DNA from: Athripsodes cinereus
Lineage: Eukaryota > Arthropoda > Insecta > Trichoptera > Leptoceridae
NCBI GenBank assembly: GCA_947579605.1
Contig: OX388325.1
Coordinates: 124,001 to 188,000, forward strand
DNA length: 64,000 nt
Direction of reading: 5' to 3'
In this document: in pieces, positions 10,469 to 21,119 of the stretch
How the letters are laid out: every line of letters starts with the position of its first letter
How positions within the stretch are numbered: the stretch's first letter is position 1
Program-made: the position numbers and the translations under genes
The notes under the pieces: generated by a model
Databases searched by the model: none
Told to the model about the DNA's origin: nothing
What the model saw: the letters and a program-made list of their open reading frames with translations, nothing else

Positions 10469-10906
10469 GTGGAAATAATATCTATCTATGCCTTGTACAG
10501 AGCTATGTCTGATTGGACCAACTATTGGAACGAGATCGGTAGGACAAAGGGATCAGTGTACTGGGGCATCAAGGAGTCTATCTCCAGAAAGCCATGGTTC
10601 CATAATTCCAAATTTTCCAGGTCAGAGATTGTCTCATTGACTCGCATGCGCTTTAATCACCACAGATTAGACAGTCATCTATTTAGGTTAGGATTGGTCT
10701 CGTCCCCTTTTTGCGAGTGCGAGCTCGATGTGGAATCTCTGGACCATTTCTTCCTCGGTTGCCCAATAAGAGACTCTTATGACTTGTATTATGAGATAAC
10801 TGAAGTCCAGTATCCGATTAACATGTCTTGCCTCTTGCACACTGATACCCTCTCTGTATACCTCAAGATTTTAAAATCCGCCAAAAGAAATTTTATTATC
10901 TTATAA
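10469..10906 (+). pseudogene. LINE ORF2 C-terminus with CCHC knuckle
   Basis: A 145-codon open frame. Residues 48-100 contain FSRSEIVSLTRMRFNHHRL and then C82-E-C84, H93 and C98 (CX1CX8HX4C), the cysteine/histidine knuckle found after the RT (or RNase H) region of I/Jockey-group LINE ORF2. No RT domain lies upstream, so this is a 5'-truncated insertion. The 3' tail with (ATA)n ends near 11010. A more decayed relative lies on the minus strand at 20745-21116. The frame has no stops over its length, so it may be fairly young. Confidence 0.7.
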
Positions 10907-11024
10907 ATTAATGCCTTAATATTACGTGACATCTTCTAAAAATATTGTACTTGGCACAAATCGTCCCACAAGGGACGGGTTGCCGTAATCTTATAAATAA
11001 TAATAATATCTATCTATTCCCTCA

Positions 11025-11085
11025 CGCCGTATCCCAAGTGGGGTAGGCAGAGAGAACGGAACGCCAATTAGATATGTCCTAACAT
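11025..11085 (-). pseudogene. LT3 LINE extreme C-terminus
   Basis: The minus strand encodes a version of W-R-S-V-L-S-A-Y-P-T-W-D ending near a stop, the last residues of an RTE-type LINE frame. Related ends: 33600, 36600, 39830, 45540, 63240. Confidence 0.6.
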
Positions 11086-11528
11086 ACTTCTTAATAAAAT
11101 TAAATAATTAAAATATATGAAATAAATACCTTCTGTTCACAGTACCTACCTACCTATATGGTATAATATATGTAATTGTATAGTTTGCTAATTATATTTA
11201 CATGTGCCTATTCCAACACCGAGAGATATATACAACGAGTATTACTAGTAAGCATGTAGGTATGTAATGTAATATAATATTGGGACTATCTCCTACACTC
11301 CAATGCGATGTGGCTCTACAAGATAAACATGTACAACCACTGAAGGTAGGTACCTACTACTCAATACTATAATACTAAACTATAATACTATACTAAACTA
11401 TACACTATAGTAGGGATATTATCATTCTAGTTGTAGGTACATACCTACATACATATGGGAGATAGGGAATACAAACAAACTAACTAACAATGTGATATCA
11501 TCGAAACAACATCGAAATATATTATAAA
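11085..11528. other. No gene seen
   Basis: AT-rich, with many GTAGGTACCTAC-type words and TATACTA repeats. Confidence 0.5.
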
Positions 11529-12105
11529 CTAGATGTTCCTACCCGGCGTCGCCAGGGTGAATTTCATGTCTCTCCAATGCTTTAGGTTCTGCATAGTTAG
11601 CTGAGAAGTGATTCATTCAACCGAATCATCCCTTGAATTTATGTGAATTGAAATTAAACAATTTTAGTACATTCAGTACAATTTCAGTATTTTTAACAAT
11701 ATAGAATTCTACATTTTCCAATTTTATGTCGTTCAAACATGCAATATTATTTTTTTGCAATGTGCTATTAACATGAAGAAATTTTCAAGAAGTTTTCTAT
11801 CATATTAAGCATTTACGAACACAACTAAAAAAGTCGTTGATGGTGGATAAAACATTTTTTTTTTAATTTTTCGTTATGGCAACAGGTGACAGCGGATCTG
11901 TCATACAAATGTCACTTTCATACAAAAATACAATCCATACTTCCGAGTTTAAAGATTTAAAAAAAATACTTTCATGCAAATCTTCTCCGGATAATTACAA
12001 ACACAACAAAAAAAGAATCAGCCAGTTCGGTACAGCCGTTCTCAAGTTATGGGGGAACATACATACATGGTCAACTCATTTTTATTTATATAGATAGATA
12101 TATTG
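11528..12105 (+). repeat. Dispersed LINE-like repeat
   Basis: Begins AGATGTTCCTACCCGGCGTC and ends near CAGCCGTTCTCAAGTTATGG ... TCATTTTTATTTATATAGAT. This is the arrangement of a very common insect interspersed repeat; the end module recurs in another version at 44200. No intact frame. Confidence 0.5.
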
Positions 12106-12149
12106 ATGACACATTCTTCCATACGCACACAAAAATAGTGGATTGTTAC

Positions 12150-12376
12150 AATACTTACTTACTTTTCGGGTCTAGACTTTAAAGCTTAGACCTCGCCATT
12201 CCAATAAACAGCAACGTATATCGCCTTGTCACTCGCCATCGACAGGTCACTCTCATTACATGCATTCCGCATCAGCGGACATTGCAATAAATGAGAATCA
12301 CTCTGCACCTCCCCGCAGTCGCAGCTAGTGTCCTCCCCACCCAAAAAGCCCCACTTCCACTGATTATTTTTGAGCT
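12150..12376 (-). pseudogene. LINE C-terminus with CCHC knuckle, left part
   Basis: The minus strand reads KWGFLGGEDTSCDCGEVQSD then SHLLQCPLMRNACNES and stops at 12186-12188. The CDC...H...C knuckle matches the copy at 53639-53869. The frame is cut at 12376; its missing N-terminal side resumes at 12778. Confidence 0.7.
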
Positions 12377-12395
12377 ATTATATACTAGTAGATAT

Positions 12396-12646
12396 TATGG
12401 ATCGTGTTGCAAAGCTTAAGTGGCAATGGGCGGGTCATGTTGTGAGACGAAACGACGGTAGATGGACTCCTAGAATCCTCAAATGGCGACCATGGAGTAG
12501 CAAAAGAAGCATCGGCAGACCTTAAAAGAGATGGACTGACGACATTACTCCAATCGCGGGAAGGAAATGGATACAGAGGGCACAGGACCGCAACGATTGG
12601 AAGAGTTTGGAAGAGGCCTTTATCCAGCAGTGGAGAGATGGCTGAC
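12396..12646 (+). pseudogene. RTE-type LINE C-terminus inserted in another LINE
   Basis: Reads DRVAKLKWQWAGHVVRRNDG, RWTPRILKWR..., an in-frame TAA (after IGRP), then RWTDDITPIAGRKWIQRAQD and ...QQW at the end. It is co-linear with residues about 525-608 of the RTE frame at 50451. It lies inside a minus-strand LINE end, so it (with flanking sequence to about 12777) inserted later. Confidence 0.75.
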
Positions 12647-12777
12647 TAAGAAGAATAAAGAAGATATACTAGTAGGTACTAGACTAGAGAGAGTTGAAAT
12701 ATTAATAAATTGTCACCTAAACGGATAAATAGGAGTCCTTGGACTCCTGAAATATCCGACAAATAAAGTTATTTCAA

Positions 12778-12850
12778 CAATGGTTATTTTGACACCTAGT
12801 CACCCCAACCCATAGTCTGTACAGTGTCTTCCACGTGGGGTAGCTCAGAC
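12778..12850 (-). pseudogene. LINE C-terminus, right part of the split copy
   Basis: Continues the fragment 12186-12376: the inverse of CACCTAGTCACCCCAACCC and neighbouring bases, which in the intact relative (53825-53870) directly adjoins the knuckle-coding part. Confidence 0.6.
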
Positions 12851-12870
12851 TATGCACCTTACAATAAACA

Positions 12871-13065
12871 TGATAGAGAACGAATATTAAGGTTCGTAAA
12901 GCCTCATATTTGGGCCACATCCTGCGAGGCGATAAACATCGGCTTCTGCAGTTGATAATAGAGGGCAAGATTAAGGGACGTTGTGGAGTGGGAAGAAGGC
13001 AGATGTCGTGGCAGCGTATTATATGACAATGGACCGGAATAGTCCAGATGGGAGAGCTGGTTTTA
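12871..13065 (+). pseudogene. LINE C-terminal remnant (YLGHILRGD type)
   Basis: Reads SYLGHILRGDKHRLLQLIIE then GKIKGRCGVGRRQMSW before a stop. The GH-hydrophobic-RGD...GRR pattern is the post-RT conserved block of another RTE-like LINE family, distinct from that at 12396. Confidence 0.65.
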
Positions 13066-14205
13066 ACACCATGATTTTATTATTTTTCGCGTTCATACGT
13101 AATCCATAATTAACAAAATTTTCATATCTCTAATCAAAAATGTACATAAAGACAAAATGTATGTTTCAAATCATCGAAGTGTGATATGAATCCCTATGTA
13201 GATTGGCATCTTGCTTTAATAAGGAGGGAACATACAGACGTGACAAGGCCGCTGCGTTACAGAAGTGTGTAAAACAAACATTATATAAATATTTTTATTA
13301 TTACAACTGCGCGATGTTTCGGGAGACCTCACATTCCAAATGCGTGTCGCTAAGAAAATCCCTAACGAGGTGCGATAGGAATATCAACCATCCGAATAGT
13401 ACGTAGCTTTACAATATTTGTTTTTCTCCAATAAACTATATTATTATTATGACTATATTATTATATCTCTTGAGAAATTTATTTTCCTATTCATTCATTT
13501 TCCATCAGATAAAAAAAATATTATACATATATGTAGTTATTTATGTAGCAAATACTTTGTATCACCGCATTTGTTTTTTTTTTTTTAATTTATTTTTCAA
13601 GTTAAACTTGTAAATTAATGTTTTTGTTTTAAAGAATTGATAGCCCAAACGAAATCTATGAAATTGAATTGGAAGTTTATGCTGCACTATTTTTGATAAT
13701 GTGAACAGGAAGAACTTTGTAGAATATTTCAACAGGGGCCACAATCTATGAACCAAGCTTAGCAAAGATTTCAAATTTAGTCGACTGAGCATAGTTATGG
13801 AATAGATCAAATTTAATATTTCTTGTATTTTTAAATGTTGTAAATTTTTGTAACATTGATGTAATTGGTGTTAAATTGAATACTCAATAAGTCCAAAACT
13901 ATTTTATTTATGAAACATGCCTCTTAGTTACCTTATTCAATACAATATTTAACAGTGTTTTACTATTTCAAAATTGTTTGTATTGATGTGAAAGTTGTAA
14001 TTCTATACGACTTGTGTATGCTTATTTTTAAGAATAATCTTTAATTCTTCCTCTCACCAATACGTAAAACCACATTTACTACAACACTAGCTTCTCAAAC
14101 CCGCCTGACCTTACATATTAAGCAGTACCTACCTACCAAATCATAAAAGAGACAATTCAAAACAATTGAAATTGACGCTGCTCCTGAACGTTGTAGTTGA
14201 TTTAT
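13065..14205. other. No gene seen
   Basis: AT-rich. The minus-strand frame 13562-13810 is lysine/leucine-rich low-complexity translation and is not credited. Confidence 0.5.
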
Positions 14206-14570
14206 TTACTTCAACGAAGGTCCCTCGAGGAGTTGATTCCAGATAACGGGTCCTGCGACACCAAAAGTTCTGTCATAGAAGCAGGGCTTGTTGGCTTTAT
14301 AGATCTTGTCGTTGTGTGGATATTTTTGCGGTGCGTAGGGGTCTACTTGCAGGTGTTTTGAGAACACAGACCTCAGAAAGTGGCATCAGCCACTAATATC
14401 AATATTAAAATGTAATAATATGGCATATCAATGGCATATTGTTCGAAGTCTTGTAGATCATATGGCACAGTTTGTATTGGACCCTTTCACCTACTCTTAA
14501 CCAGTGCAACCTTTCTAGCAAAGGTGTGATGTGACAACACTTATTCTCGCGGAAAATTAGCCCTGCAGTA
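14205..14570 (-). pseudogene. CR1/Rex1-like LINE C-terminus, main part
   Basis: The minus strand carries GLIFRENKCCHITPLLERLH, then WLRVGERVQYKLCHMIYKT, and further on YAPQKYPHNDKIYKANKPC and FYDRTFGVAGPVIWNQLLEG followed by a stop. HITPLLERLHWLxVxxRxxYK and RTFGVAGPxxWN are hallmarks of CR1/Rex1-type LINE C-termini. The middle has frameshifts. Its upstream part is displaced to 14845-14945 by inserted repeats. Confidence 0.75.
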
Positions 14571-14574
14571 GCTA

Positions 14575-14715
14575 AAATAATAATAATAATAATAATAATA
14601 ATAAACTTTATTGTACAAAATATTTAAATAAAAAGAATGAGATTAGGTACAACATGGTATATACAAATATTTTGCACAATGGGCGAGTTTATCGCAGGGA
14701 CGCGATATCTAATAA
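14575..14715 (-). repeat. LT1 LINE tail with (AAT)n microsatellite
   Basis: (ATA)n run at 14576-14602, then TTTATTGTACAAA... and GGGCGAGTTTATCGCAGGGA, inverse of the LT1 tail. Lies between the two halves of a broken LINE. Confidence 0.6.
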
Positions 14716-14735
14716 TAATAATAATATCTGTTGTA

Positions 14736-14837
14736 GTAAAATACACAAGTAGCTCCGAAAATTGACGCGTTCTCGCTACCTCGTCTTGTTTGGACGAAAA
14801 CAAAACGAAAACGTAACGCTTAAATGTGTTTTACTAG
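14736..14837. mobile_element. FB1 half copy (copy 3)
   Basis: One arm only: AAAATTGACGCGTTCTCG... to GTGTTTTACTAGGCC. Nearly identical to the right half of copy 1 (2524-2615). Confidence 0.7.
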
Positions 14838-14844
14838 GCCTACT

Positions 14845-14945
14845 GCAGCGCTATTGAATTCCATTTCCAGGCGGTTCGGTTGAATTTGCGGCAGTCCAAC
14901 ATTTATAGTGTCTTGCAGTAGTCTAGTCTAGAGACTATCAAAGCA
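14845..14945 (-). pseudogene. CR1/Rex1-like LINE, upstream part of split copy
   Basis: The minus strand reads ...RLEMEFNSAA, which joins naturally to GLIFREN at 14570. The intervening LT1 tail and FB1 half copy therefore inserted into this LINE. Confidence 0.55.
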
Positions 14946-14949
14946 GTAA

Positions 14950-15470
14950 TTAATGTTTTTGTGGAGGTATGAGTGAGGTTTTTCGATTTCGACTGCCATA
15001 AATGTCCTCTGTAAACTGGTAGGTATTCCCACTTTGATAGGTTCATTATATTATTATAGTTTATAATGTAGGTCTGCAGGTTGGTATATCTGATTATTGG
15101 TCAATAAGATTACATGAAAAAGGAAATCAGAATGGGAGGCACGTATGTGAAGTAGGGTTAGGGTGGTCGTAAGAATGTCAGATGAATAGCACACCATGGG
15201 GTGTGGGATAAGGGTGGAGGAGATGGTAACGGTAGAAGAGGGAGGGCTGAGGGAGCTGTAGTATGTAATTTAGTGGTTTCAGGAACACTAAACAATTCAG
15301 GAGTCTGAAATTAATCTTATAAATATTTCAGTCCCCTTCCACATAAATGTTATGTACCTAATAAAGACACTACATATTATACAGTGGAGTCACAGGGAAA
15401 CAATAGTCAATCACTTTTTTCTGCGAGTTTTCTAATAGTGTTCTGCAGTTAAAGGTAGGTTATTCATAAA
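14950..15470. other. No gene seen; purine-rich patch
   Basis: 15118-15260 is strikingly G/A-rich on the plus strand (runs such as GGGTGGAGGAGATGG). No frame and no relative in the window. Confidence 0.45.
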
Positions 15471-15474
15471 TCGT

Positions 15475-15675
15475 CACATTCAAGGGTGCTGGGTGTCGTA
15501 TGGAAGCAAAGCTCTTGTCTGTGAGTCACCAAGTCCCTTATTCAATTTCTGGCCAAAGCAAAATGTAATAATAATGAACCTTTCCAAATTGTCCTGATTC
15601 TGGATGTTACATGTCCGGGCACTTGTGTTAGGTGGATTGTATTTATATGTATATATCATCTCGTTAGTATACGTA
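15475..15675 (+). mobile_element. SINE2 copy, diverged
   Basis: Follows SINE2 at 62335 in order (tRNA-like head with TGTGAGTCACCAAGTCCC, then AATTGTCCTGATTCTGGATG and TTACATGT), but with many substitutions, including in the B box. Confidence 0.55.
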
Positions 15676-15679
15676 AACG

Positions 15680-15760
15680 TTGGGTTAGTTGGAAGAGATC
15701 GTGACTTCGCGATAAACTCGTCTTCTGTATATTGATTGTATTTCTTTTGAATTTATTTCT
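15680..15760 (+). repeat. LT1 LINE tail
   Basis: TTGGGTTAGTTGGAAGAGAT and GCGATAAACTCG...TGTATATTGATTG, as in the other LT1 copies. Confidence 0.6.
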
Positions 15761-16735
15761 CGATAAAATATATTTTTCAGCTTGTGGTGGTTTTTACACA
15801 AAACAGCGCATCTCAAAAAAATTGTGTAGGTAGTTATTTTTATTGTAACATTATATAGATTGTGATCAATGTGCAGACGTTCAGTAAAGAACGAATCAAT
15901 AGCAAATAATAAAAAAGTTATATTTTTCTTTGGGACTAGTTCGATATTTGCGCATTGTCAATTTGAATATTTGTCGATATATTATTTCGTGCTACTTAAG
16001 CGCATTAAATATATTTTGAAATCTAAATATTTAAAAAAGAAAACACGCAGAGAACTACAAAAGAATAAAAAAATGCCTAATATTAATATGAAATAAATTT
16101 CCATAAAGAAAAATCTTTCCACGAAAACACATTTTTCTTATATTTTTTTATATTTGTTATCGTTCACCTTATTGTAAATAATTAACCCTTTATGTCCCAG
16201 CCGCCGCAGTTTCCTCAGTCGCGTTTTATTTTTGCCACACATTTATGCGAGTGAATTATGCAGAATGTTACGTTTATATACTGTAGGCATCAAAGTAAGG
16301 CACAGTTAATCAAAAAATTAACTAAATTAATCGTTAAAATAACTCACTAATTAGTTAAAAATATATTCAGTAAACAGGTAAAGGACGACTTGCGTATTTA
16401 TTGAATGCAGTTGGTCTGCTGGCTACCTCACTTATCAGTGTTATTAGGATGGTACATATAGGTACTTACTTAATTATGTACTTCCGATAGCCAAACAGCC
16501 CTTGTAGAGCCATGCCCTCCAAAACAATAGATCTAAAAGCCTTTATCTCTTGAGCAGTGAATTCCCAGTCGTCTTTAGTATTTAATTTCCCTAAATCTCA
16601 GTTGATGTTAACAAATAGTCTCTACCTTGGTCTTCCTGGATATATGAATAATAAAATATTAATATGTTAATGAAAAAGTAAACATCATTATTCGTTAACA
16701 AGTTAATATATTGTGCGGTAAAAAAAGTTCCCAGC
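15760..16735. other. No gene seen
   Basis: AT-rich. A short frame at 15869-16096 is K/I/N-rich with no recognisable motif. A REP-A scrap (GCAGTTGGTCTGCTGGCTAC) is at 16408-16432. Confidence 0.5.
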
Positions 16736-16961
16736 ACGATAAACTCTGTGCCTTGAATTGATAGATACCAAATCTTCCTTCTCTTTCAAAAGCATCTCAC
16801 TCTTTACTGCAAGTTTTCAAGTGTCTTATAAAAGGCAAAAGTTAAAATAAAAGTATAAGACAATCAACACCTTAAATTAGTTGATGAGGTATATCATCTG
16901 TCCTGAATATCTTATTTTATATCAGCATGAGAAGGACATGCAGGTTGTCCTTCTCATGCTG
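16735..16961 (-). repeat. REP-A copy ending in a perfect hairpin
   Basis: Inverse REP-A order is visible (TCTCACTCTTTACTGCAAGTT, TGATGAGGTATATCATCTGTCC). Its end forms a perfect hairpin, arms 923-938 and 946-961 of the 16-kb block (CAGCATGAGAAGGACA / inverse, 7-nt loop). A short duplication of GGCAAACCCCCCCGG follows. Confidence 0.55.
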
Positions 16962-17094
16962 GCAAACCCCCCCGGCAAACTGCGCTGGCAAACCCCCCCG
17001 TCCAGGAAAAGCAGCTAACAGTTTTAATTTAACATAACAGTTAATTAATTTTCTCAATAACTTAGAAGCCAAGCTTAAAAGCAAGCAATATGCT

Positions 17095-17151
17095 GGTTAC
17101 ATATTTAGAAGAGAGAATGGCAGATGGACTCCAAGGATCCTAGAATGGAGA
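17095..17151 (+). pseudogene. RTE-type LINE C-terminal fragment, left of FB2
   Basis: Encodes GRWTPRILEWR, identical in type to the block at 12396 and 50451. It ends at the 15-bp repeat ATCCTAGAATGGAGA (17137-17151). Confidence 0.7.
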
Positions 17152-17505
17152 ATCTAATCGGAAGAAGTGAGAAAGGTGTCCCAACGCTTACGAATTGGCT
17201 CAAGGCTGGCTTAAGTGATCACTTTCGGTGTCCATGGACAACGTTCACCAATTCCACCATTCTCACTGTCACGATGTTAGGTCCACCAATCGAGAGACGT
17301 TTTATGCAAACCTTAGAAGCAACCATTGAGCCAATTCGTAAGCGTTGGGACACCTTTCTCACTTCTTCCGATTAGATTCTACACAATGTTACATTGTGTA
17401 GACATGGTTCTTCAATCGAGGTTTCTGATTGGTTTTGTCATCTGCACCCAAATCCGGTTAAACAATAAAAAAAAAATAAAAAAAAAAATAGTAAATATTC
17501 TAAAC
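17152..17505 (+). mobile_element. FB2 copy inserted in RTE remnant, 15-bp target duplication
   Basis: Flanked by exact 15-bp repeats ATCCTAGAATGGAGA (17137-17151 and 17506-17520). Contains a long internal foldback (AATCTAATCGGAAGAAGTGA / inverse) and an A-rich 3' end before TAGTAAATATTCTAAAC. Variable 12-15 bp duplications plus an A-rich tail point to target-primed reverse transcription, not a cut-and-paste transposase. No frame. Confidence 0.75.
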
Positions 17506-17660
17506 ATCCTAGAATGGAGATCATGGGAGGACAAGAGAAATAAAGCAGCTTTCCTAAAATTGTTGATGCATGATAATATCATCCAAGTGTTGGTTTAAAA
17601 GTGGATTCGTGTTGCTGGAGATGAAGAAAATGGAAATGGTTTAAAAATTTGTATCTTCAG
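17506..17660 (+). pseudogene. RTE-type LINE C-terminal fragment, right of FB2
   Basis: After the duplicated ILEWR codons the frame continues SWEDKRN, as expected for an RTE C-terminus split by FB2. Later codons decay (KWIRVAGDEENG-like). The stop/shift pattern shows an inactive copy. Confidence 0.6.
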
Positions 17661-17760
17661 CAGTAGAGAGTCATGGACAAGCAGTATCATTGCATCTGTA
17701 AAAAAAATATCGTTAAGTTAATTAACTCGATAACGGTTAATACTTGACTCTGATGTGTAT

Positions 17761-17763
<3 letters not shown>

Positions 17764-17809
<46 letters not shown>
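17764..17809. repeat. (TA)n microsatellite
   Basis: About 23 uninterrupted TA units. Apparent YI-repeat frames on both strands are artefacts. Confidence 0.95.
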
Positions 17810-17811
<2 letters not shown>

Positions 17812-19100
17812 GTAATATATTATTTTCTACACAGAACAGTACCCTCGTCACCCGCGAGGACATTTTCCACACTTTATTTATTTTTACGGGAATATAAAAA
17901 TAATAAAAAAATTAGACACCACTTTCGCCAAATGAAATTCGTCAATTTTAATCCAGAACCCAATTTCATTCGTGAAATTCCCGGAATAAATTAGACCTCC
18001 GACTCTTAATTTGTGAATCTTATTTGAAAATAAGTGTCTTGAGGGTATATTGGATGTTATGTTATGTGATGAGGATGTCACAAATGGTACTATGAGCATC
18101 AACCAACGACTTTTAATGAATAGACTGGAAAATCAATGAAAAAATTGGTATTGCAACCAATATAACTTGATACCAATCAGTCTTAAACGAGTGTTGGTTC
18201 AAAAAGATATGTTCATATCTCCCTCGAGTCTCTTTTGTAATAGATTCATTTATAAAAATATGTGTCTGTTGATTCAGTATAATGTATTGGTGAACCAAAA
18301 TATATTAGCTGAAGAACTCGAATCCACCATCAATCGATTAAAAATCTCCGAGACTTTACCATTAGGAATTGAATAAAAAAAATGTTATGACGCATTTAGA
18401 ACGCGGCGTAAAACGTTTCAAATGTATTTTGTTATTTTGAGAAAGTAAGTTATTTAAGAAGGAAATGTTTTTATTATTATTATTTCATTCGTTATTTTGG
18501 CAAAGCTGTAGCAGTAACAGAGCGGCAGCAGCAGAGAGGCAGAGAGGGTTAAACGTAGCGAGCGGGGCGGCGCGGCGCGGCGAGACGATTACATCACGGA
18601 GACTAGGTCTGAATGGGTTGAAACTGTTTAATCCCTCAAGAGAGAAATCTTCAATATTATTCCTGTATGAAAATTTAATTATTTTTTTTGTGGTACACAA
18701 CCAAACAGACATACATACATTTTATATTACTTTCATACTAGTTTATAATACTCCCAACTCCTCTTACATCGTTCCACTAGAGAATAATTGAGTTTTTTTT
18801 AAGGTCGTTTTATAGAATTCTGTACCTTTCTGTTCAAATCTGCATTTGTCATTGGTTGCCTTGAATTCAACACATTGGAACATCTCTGAGTTATATTCTA
18901 TGCCCGTCACCTTTCTAAGCTGCTCAACGGCATTATAATGCAACATATATTATGATCTCGATTCAAAACAGAAAAGGAATGGCTGTACAAATGTCAAATA
19001 ATCGACATTTGTCGATAGAGATAATTATTGCTATTTTTCACTTGACATACTCGGAATTCATAAGAGAAATTGAGAATATTATTATTTTATCTATGACATC
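17810..19100. other. No gene seen; one GC-rich island
   Basis: AT-rich except 18500-18605, where GCAGCAGCAGAGAGGCAGAG and a GGGGCGGCGCGGCGCGGCGA run create a CpG-rich patch. A 108-codon frame covers it (18465-18791), but its remainder is low-complexity and unrecognised. The patch could be an old exon or promoter; nothing else supports a gene. Confidence 0.4.
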
Positions 19101-19101
19101 T

Positions 19102-19296
19102 GGGCTCGTAGTCAAAACACATTTTAGTGTTACGTTTTCGTTTCGTTTTCGTTTGAATGTAGACGACGTTGCGAGAACGTGTCAATTTTCGTAACTATTG
19201 TGTATTTTAGCAACGAAAATTGATACGTTCTCGCAACGTCGCCTACATTCAAAAGAAACGAAAACGTAACGCTGAAATGTGTTTTCACTACGGGCC
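19102..19296. mobile_element. FB1 foldback MITE, copy 4
   Basis: Full inverted repeat starting GGGCTCGTAGTCAAAACAC and ending ...CACTACGGGCC, with centre near 19199. The arms have few mismatches, making it one of the better-preserved copies. Confidence 0.82.
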
Positions 19297-19764
19297 ATGG
19301 TCTAATTTTTCACTTCACATTGTCACGAACACACTAAATTATTTCTTCATTCATCGATTATTGTATTACGTTCAGATGAAAAGCAAAACATATTTTTAAT
19401 ACAAAGTACAATAAATATAATGCAAGTATATATTTTTATTTTCTCTTACAAATATACAAAAAATCTTTTTGAATTACAAAATGTATTATTATTATTATTA
19501 ACGTCGAATGGGAAAGTAAAGTCGTTTAGGCAATTTCCACAATAATAATATGTATTCGAAAACATATTTTTTATCTCGTAAAAAAAACACACACACTCAC
19601 TCACAAGGCTTTTAAAATGGTTTTAGACAGTTTTTATTTGAATAAGTTTGTATAATGCGAATATAGGTATATATATGATCTTGATAACTGAGTGACTTTA
19701 AAGAACACGGGGTTACACCCGACGCTGCCTTGAGGCTGAATTTTTGATTAGTTTATTTTCGTTT

Positions 19765-19920
19765 TTACCATCACGACATTAATTGCCATATGTGCAGTAG
19801 CCAGCTGACTAACTGCGTATGAAAAAACGTACAAGACCTCCTCGCCGTAACAATGAAAATTAAGACATTCAGGATGGGCTTCATACCTCATCGCTGAATG
19901 ACATTAAAAAAGGAATAGTT
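19765..19920 (+). repeat. REP-A copy
   Basis: TACCATCACGACATTAATTG, ...CAGCTGACTAAC..., ATTCAGGATGGGCTTCATAC, CTCATCGCTGAATG in the REP-A order. Confidence 0.6.
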
Positions 19921-19979
19921 TTCAGCGGACAATTTCATATGAAGTGCATAATTATAATTATACAAATTTTTATTATTAT

Positions 19980-20745
19980 TTGGTTTAGGTAATCGTTTTT
20001 CAAGACATCTCGTGTAATCCTCGGCAAAAATTAGATCTTCCACTCATTTCTGTAAGTTTTTAAATGCCCTTCTTTAAGAGGCATCTTAATTTTTCTTACT
20101 ATTCTGAAAGAACAGCATACGTATTGTTCTTCCCGAATCGTAAGAAAATTTAAAATTCGAAATCGGTTCATAAAATCTACCTAGTCACTGCTGAATTTCT
20201 TAAGGATATTTTAAGGAAACTTGCGTTTAATAGGACACTAACTTAAAAATAAATAAAAAAAGAGAGATTTTTATTTTTGGAGACTTCCCAGGGATAGCTT
20301 AAAACAATAACAAATAGCTAGTACGTAACAATAATAATATATGCAAATGTTATGCACAGTTGTAGAGGTTATTATCTCTGAATTGCAATTTCTTCCAATT
20401 AACCTAAGTAAACAATAGAATATTGAATAAATATAAATATATAATATGGTAGGCAACTATGTTAATATTAAGTTAACCATCTCGCTACCAAATTTAATTG
20501 GAGGGTCACATGGATTTTTTTTAATATGTACGATGAATTTGTGTAATTTTTGGTGAAAAAATAAATACTTAAAATTACCTCTTATAGTTTTTAAGGTAGG
20601 CCCACGTGTTTGTACAAAGATATTGCTATTTTAAGGAAGTTTTTATTTAAAATGGTTAAATGCCCAAAAACTGAGTTATTTGAACTTAGTCAGTATTTTG
20701 AAAATACTTCATAAAATGCACAAAATAAAGTTCCTAAATAATAAT
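19980..20745. other. No gene seen; old repeat scraps
   Basis: An inverse REP-A scrap lies at about 20040-20110 and a very diverged LT1 inverse at about 20300-20410. Otherwise AT-rich. Confidence 0.4.
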
Positions 20746-21116
20746 TAAATAATCATATAATAAAAATAAATTATAATATAATTTTGTAAGGTCTTAAAAG
20801 GAAAGTAGTTTCTGTTTATTTTGTAAGAGTTCAAAGATAATAAGTGAGACATATTAAAAGGTCCTGCAACGTCATCCATGATATCATAGAGAACATTTTC
20901 CAAACGAATTGGACATTCAAAGAAAACGTTATCCAGAGTCTCTGCATTTAATTCACACTCGCTGTATTCCCTATTGGTAATAATACCAAACCTTTGAAGG
21001 TGAGAAGTCGCAATACAGTAGTGATCTAGACTTGTAGAATACAAATGAAGTTTGACAAATGTTGTAAAAAATAAACGATAGTAAAAAAAAGGAAATTCGT
21101 GTTTTCTACTTAACAT
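20745..21116 (-). pseudogene. LINE ORF2 C-terminus with CCHC knuckle, decayed
   Basis: Within the minus frame, LQRFGIITNREYSECELNAE is followed by TLDNVFFECPIR. This aligns with LFRLGLVSSPFCECELDVES and LDHFFLGCPIR at 10469. The first cysteine of the knuckle is replaced by Y and the histidine by N, and the N-terminal part is unrelated low-complexity. A dead copy of the same LINE family. Confidence 0.65.
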
Positions 21117-21119
21117 AAA

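Noticed and set aside
15770..15835. Splice acceptor and mini-exon after TTTTTCAG
   Set aside because: The following frame is short, and the context is a degraded LINE tail; no unique open frame as at 63894.
18465..18791. 108-codon host protein
   Set aside because: Only the GC island looks unusual; the rest translates low-complexity AT DNA and has no recognisable motif.
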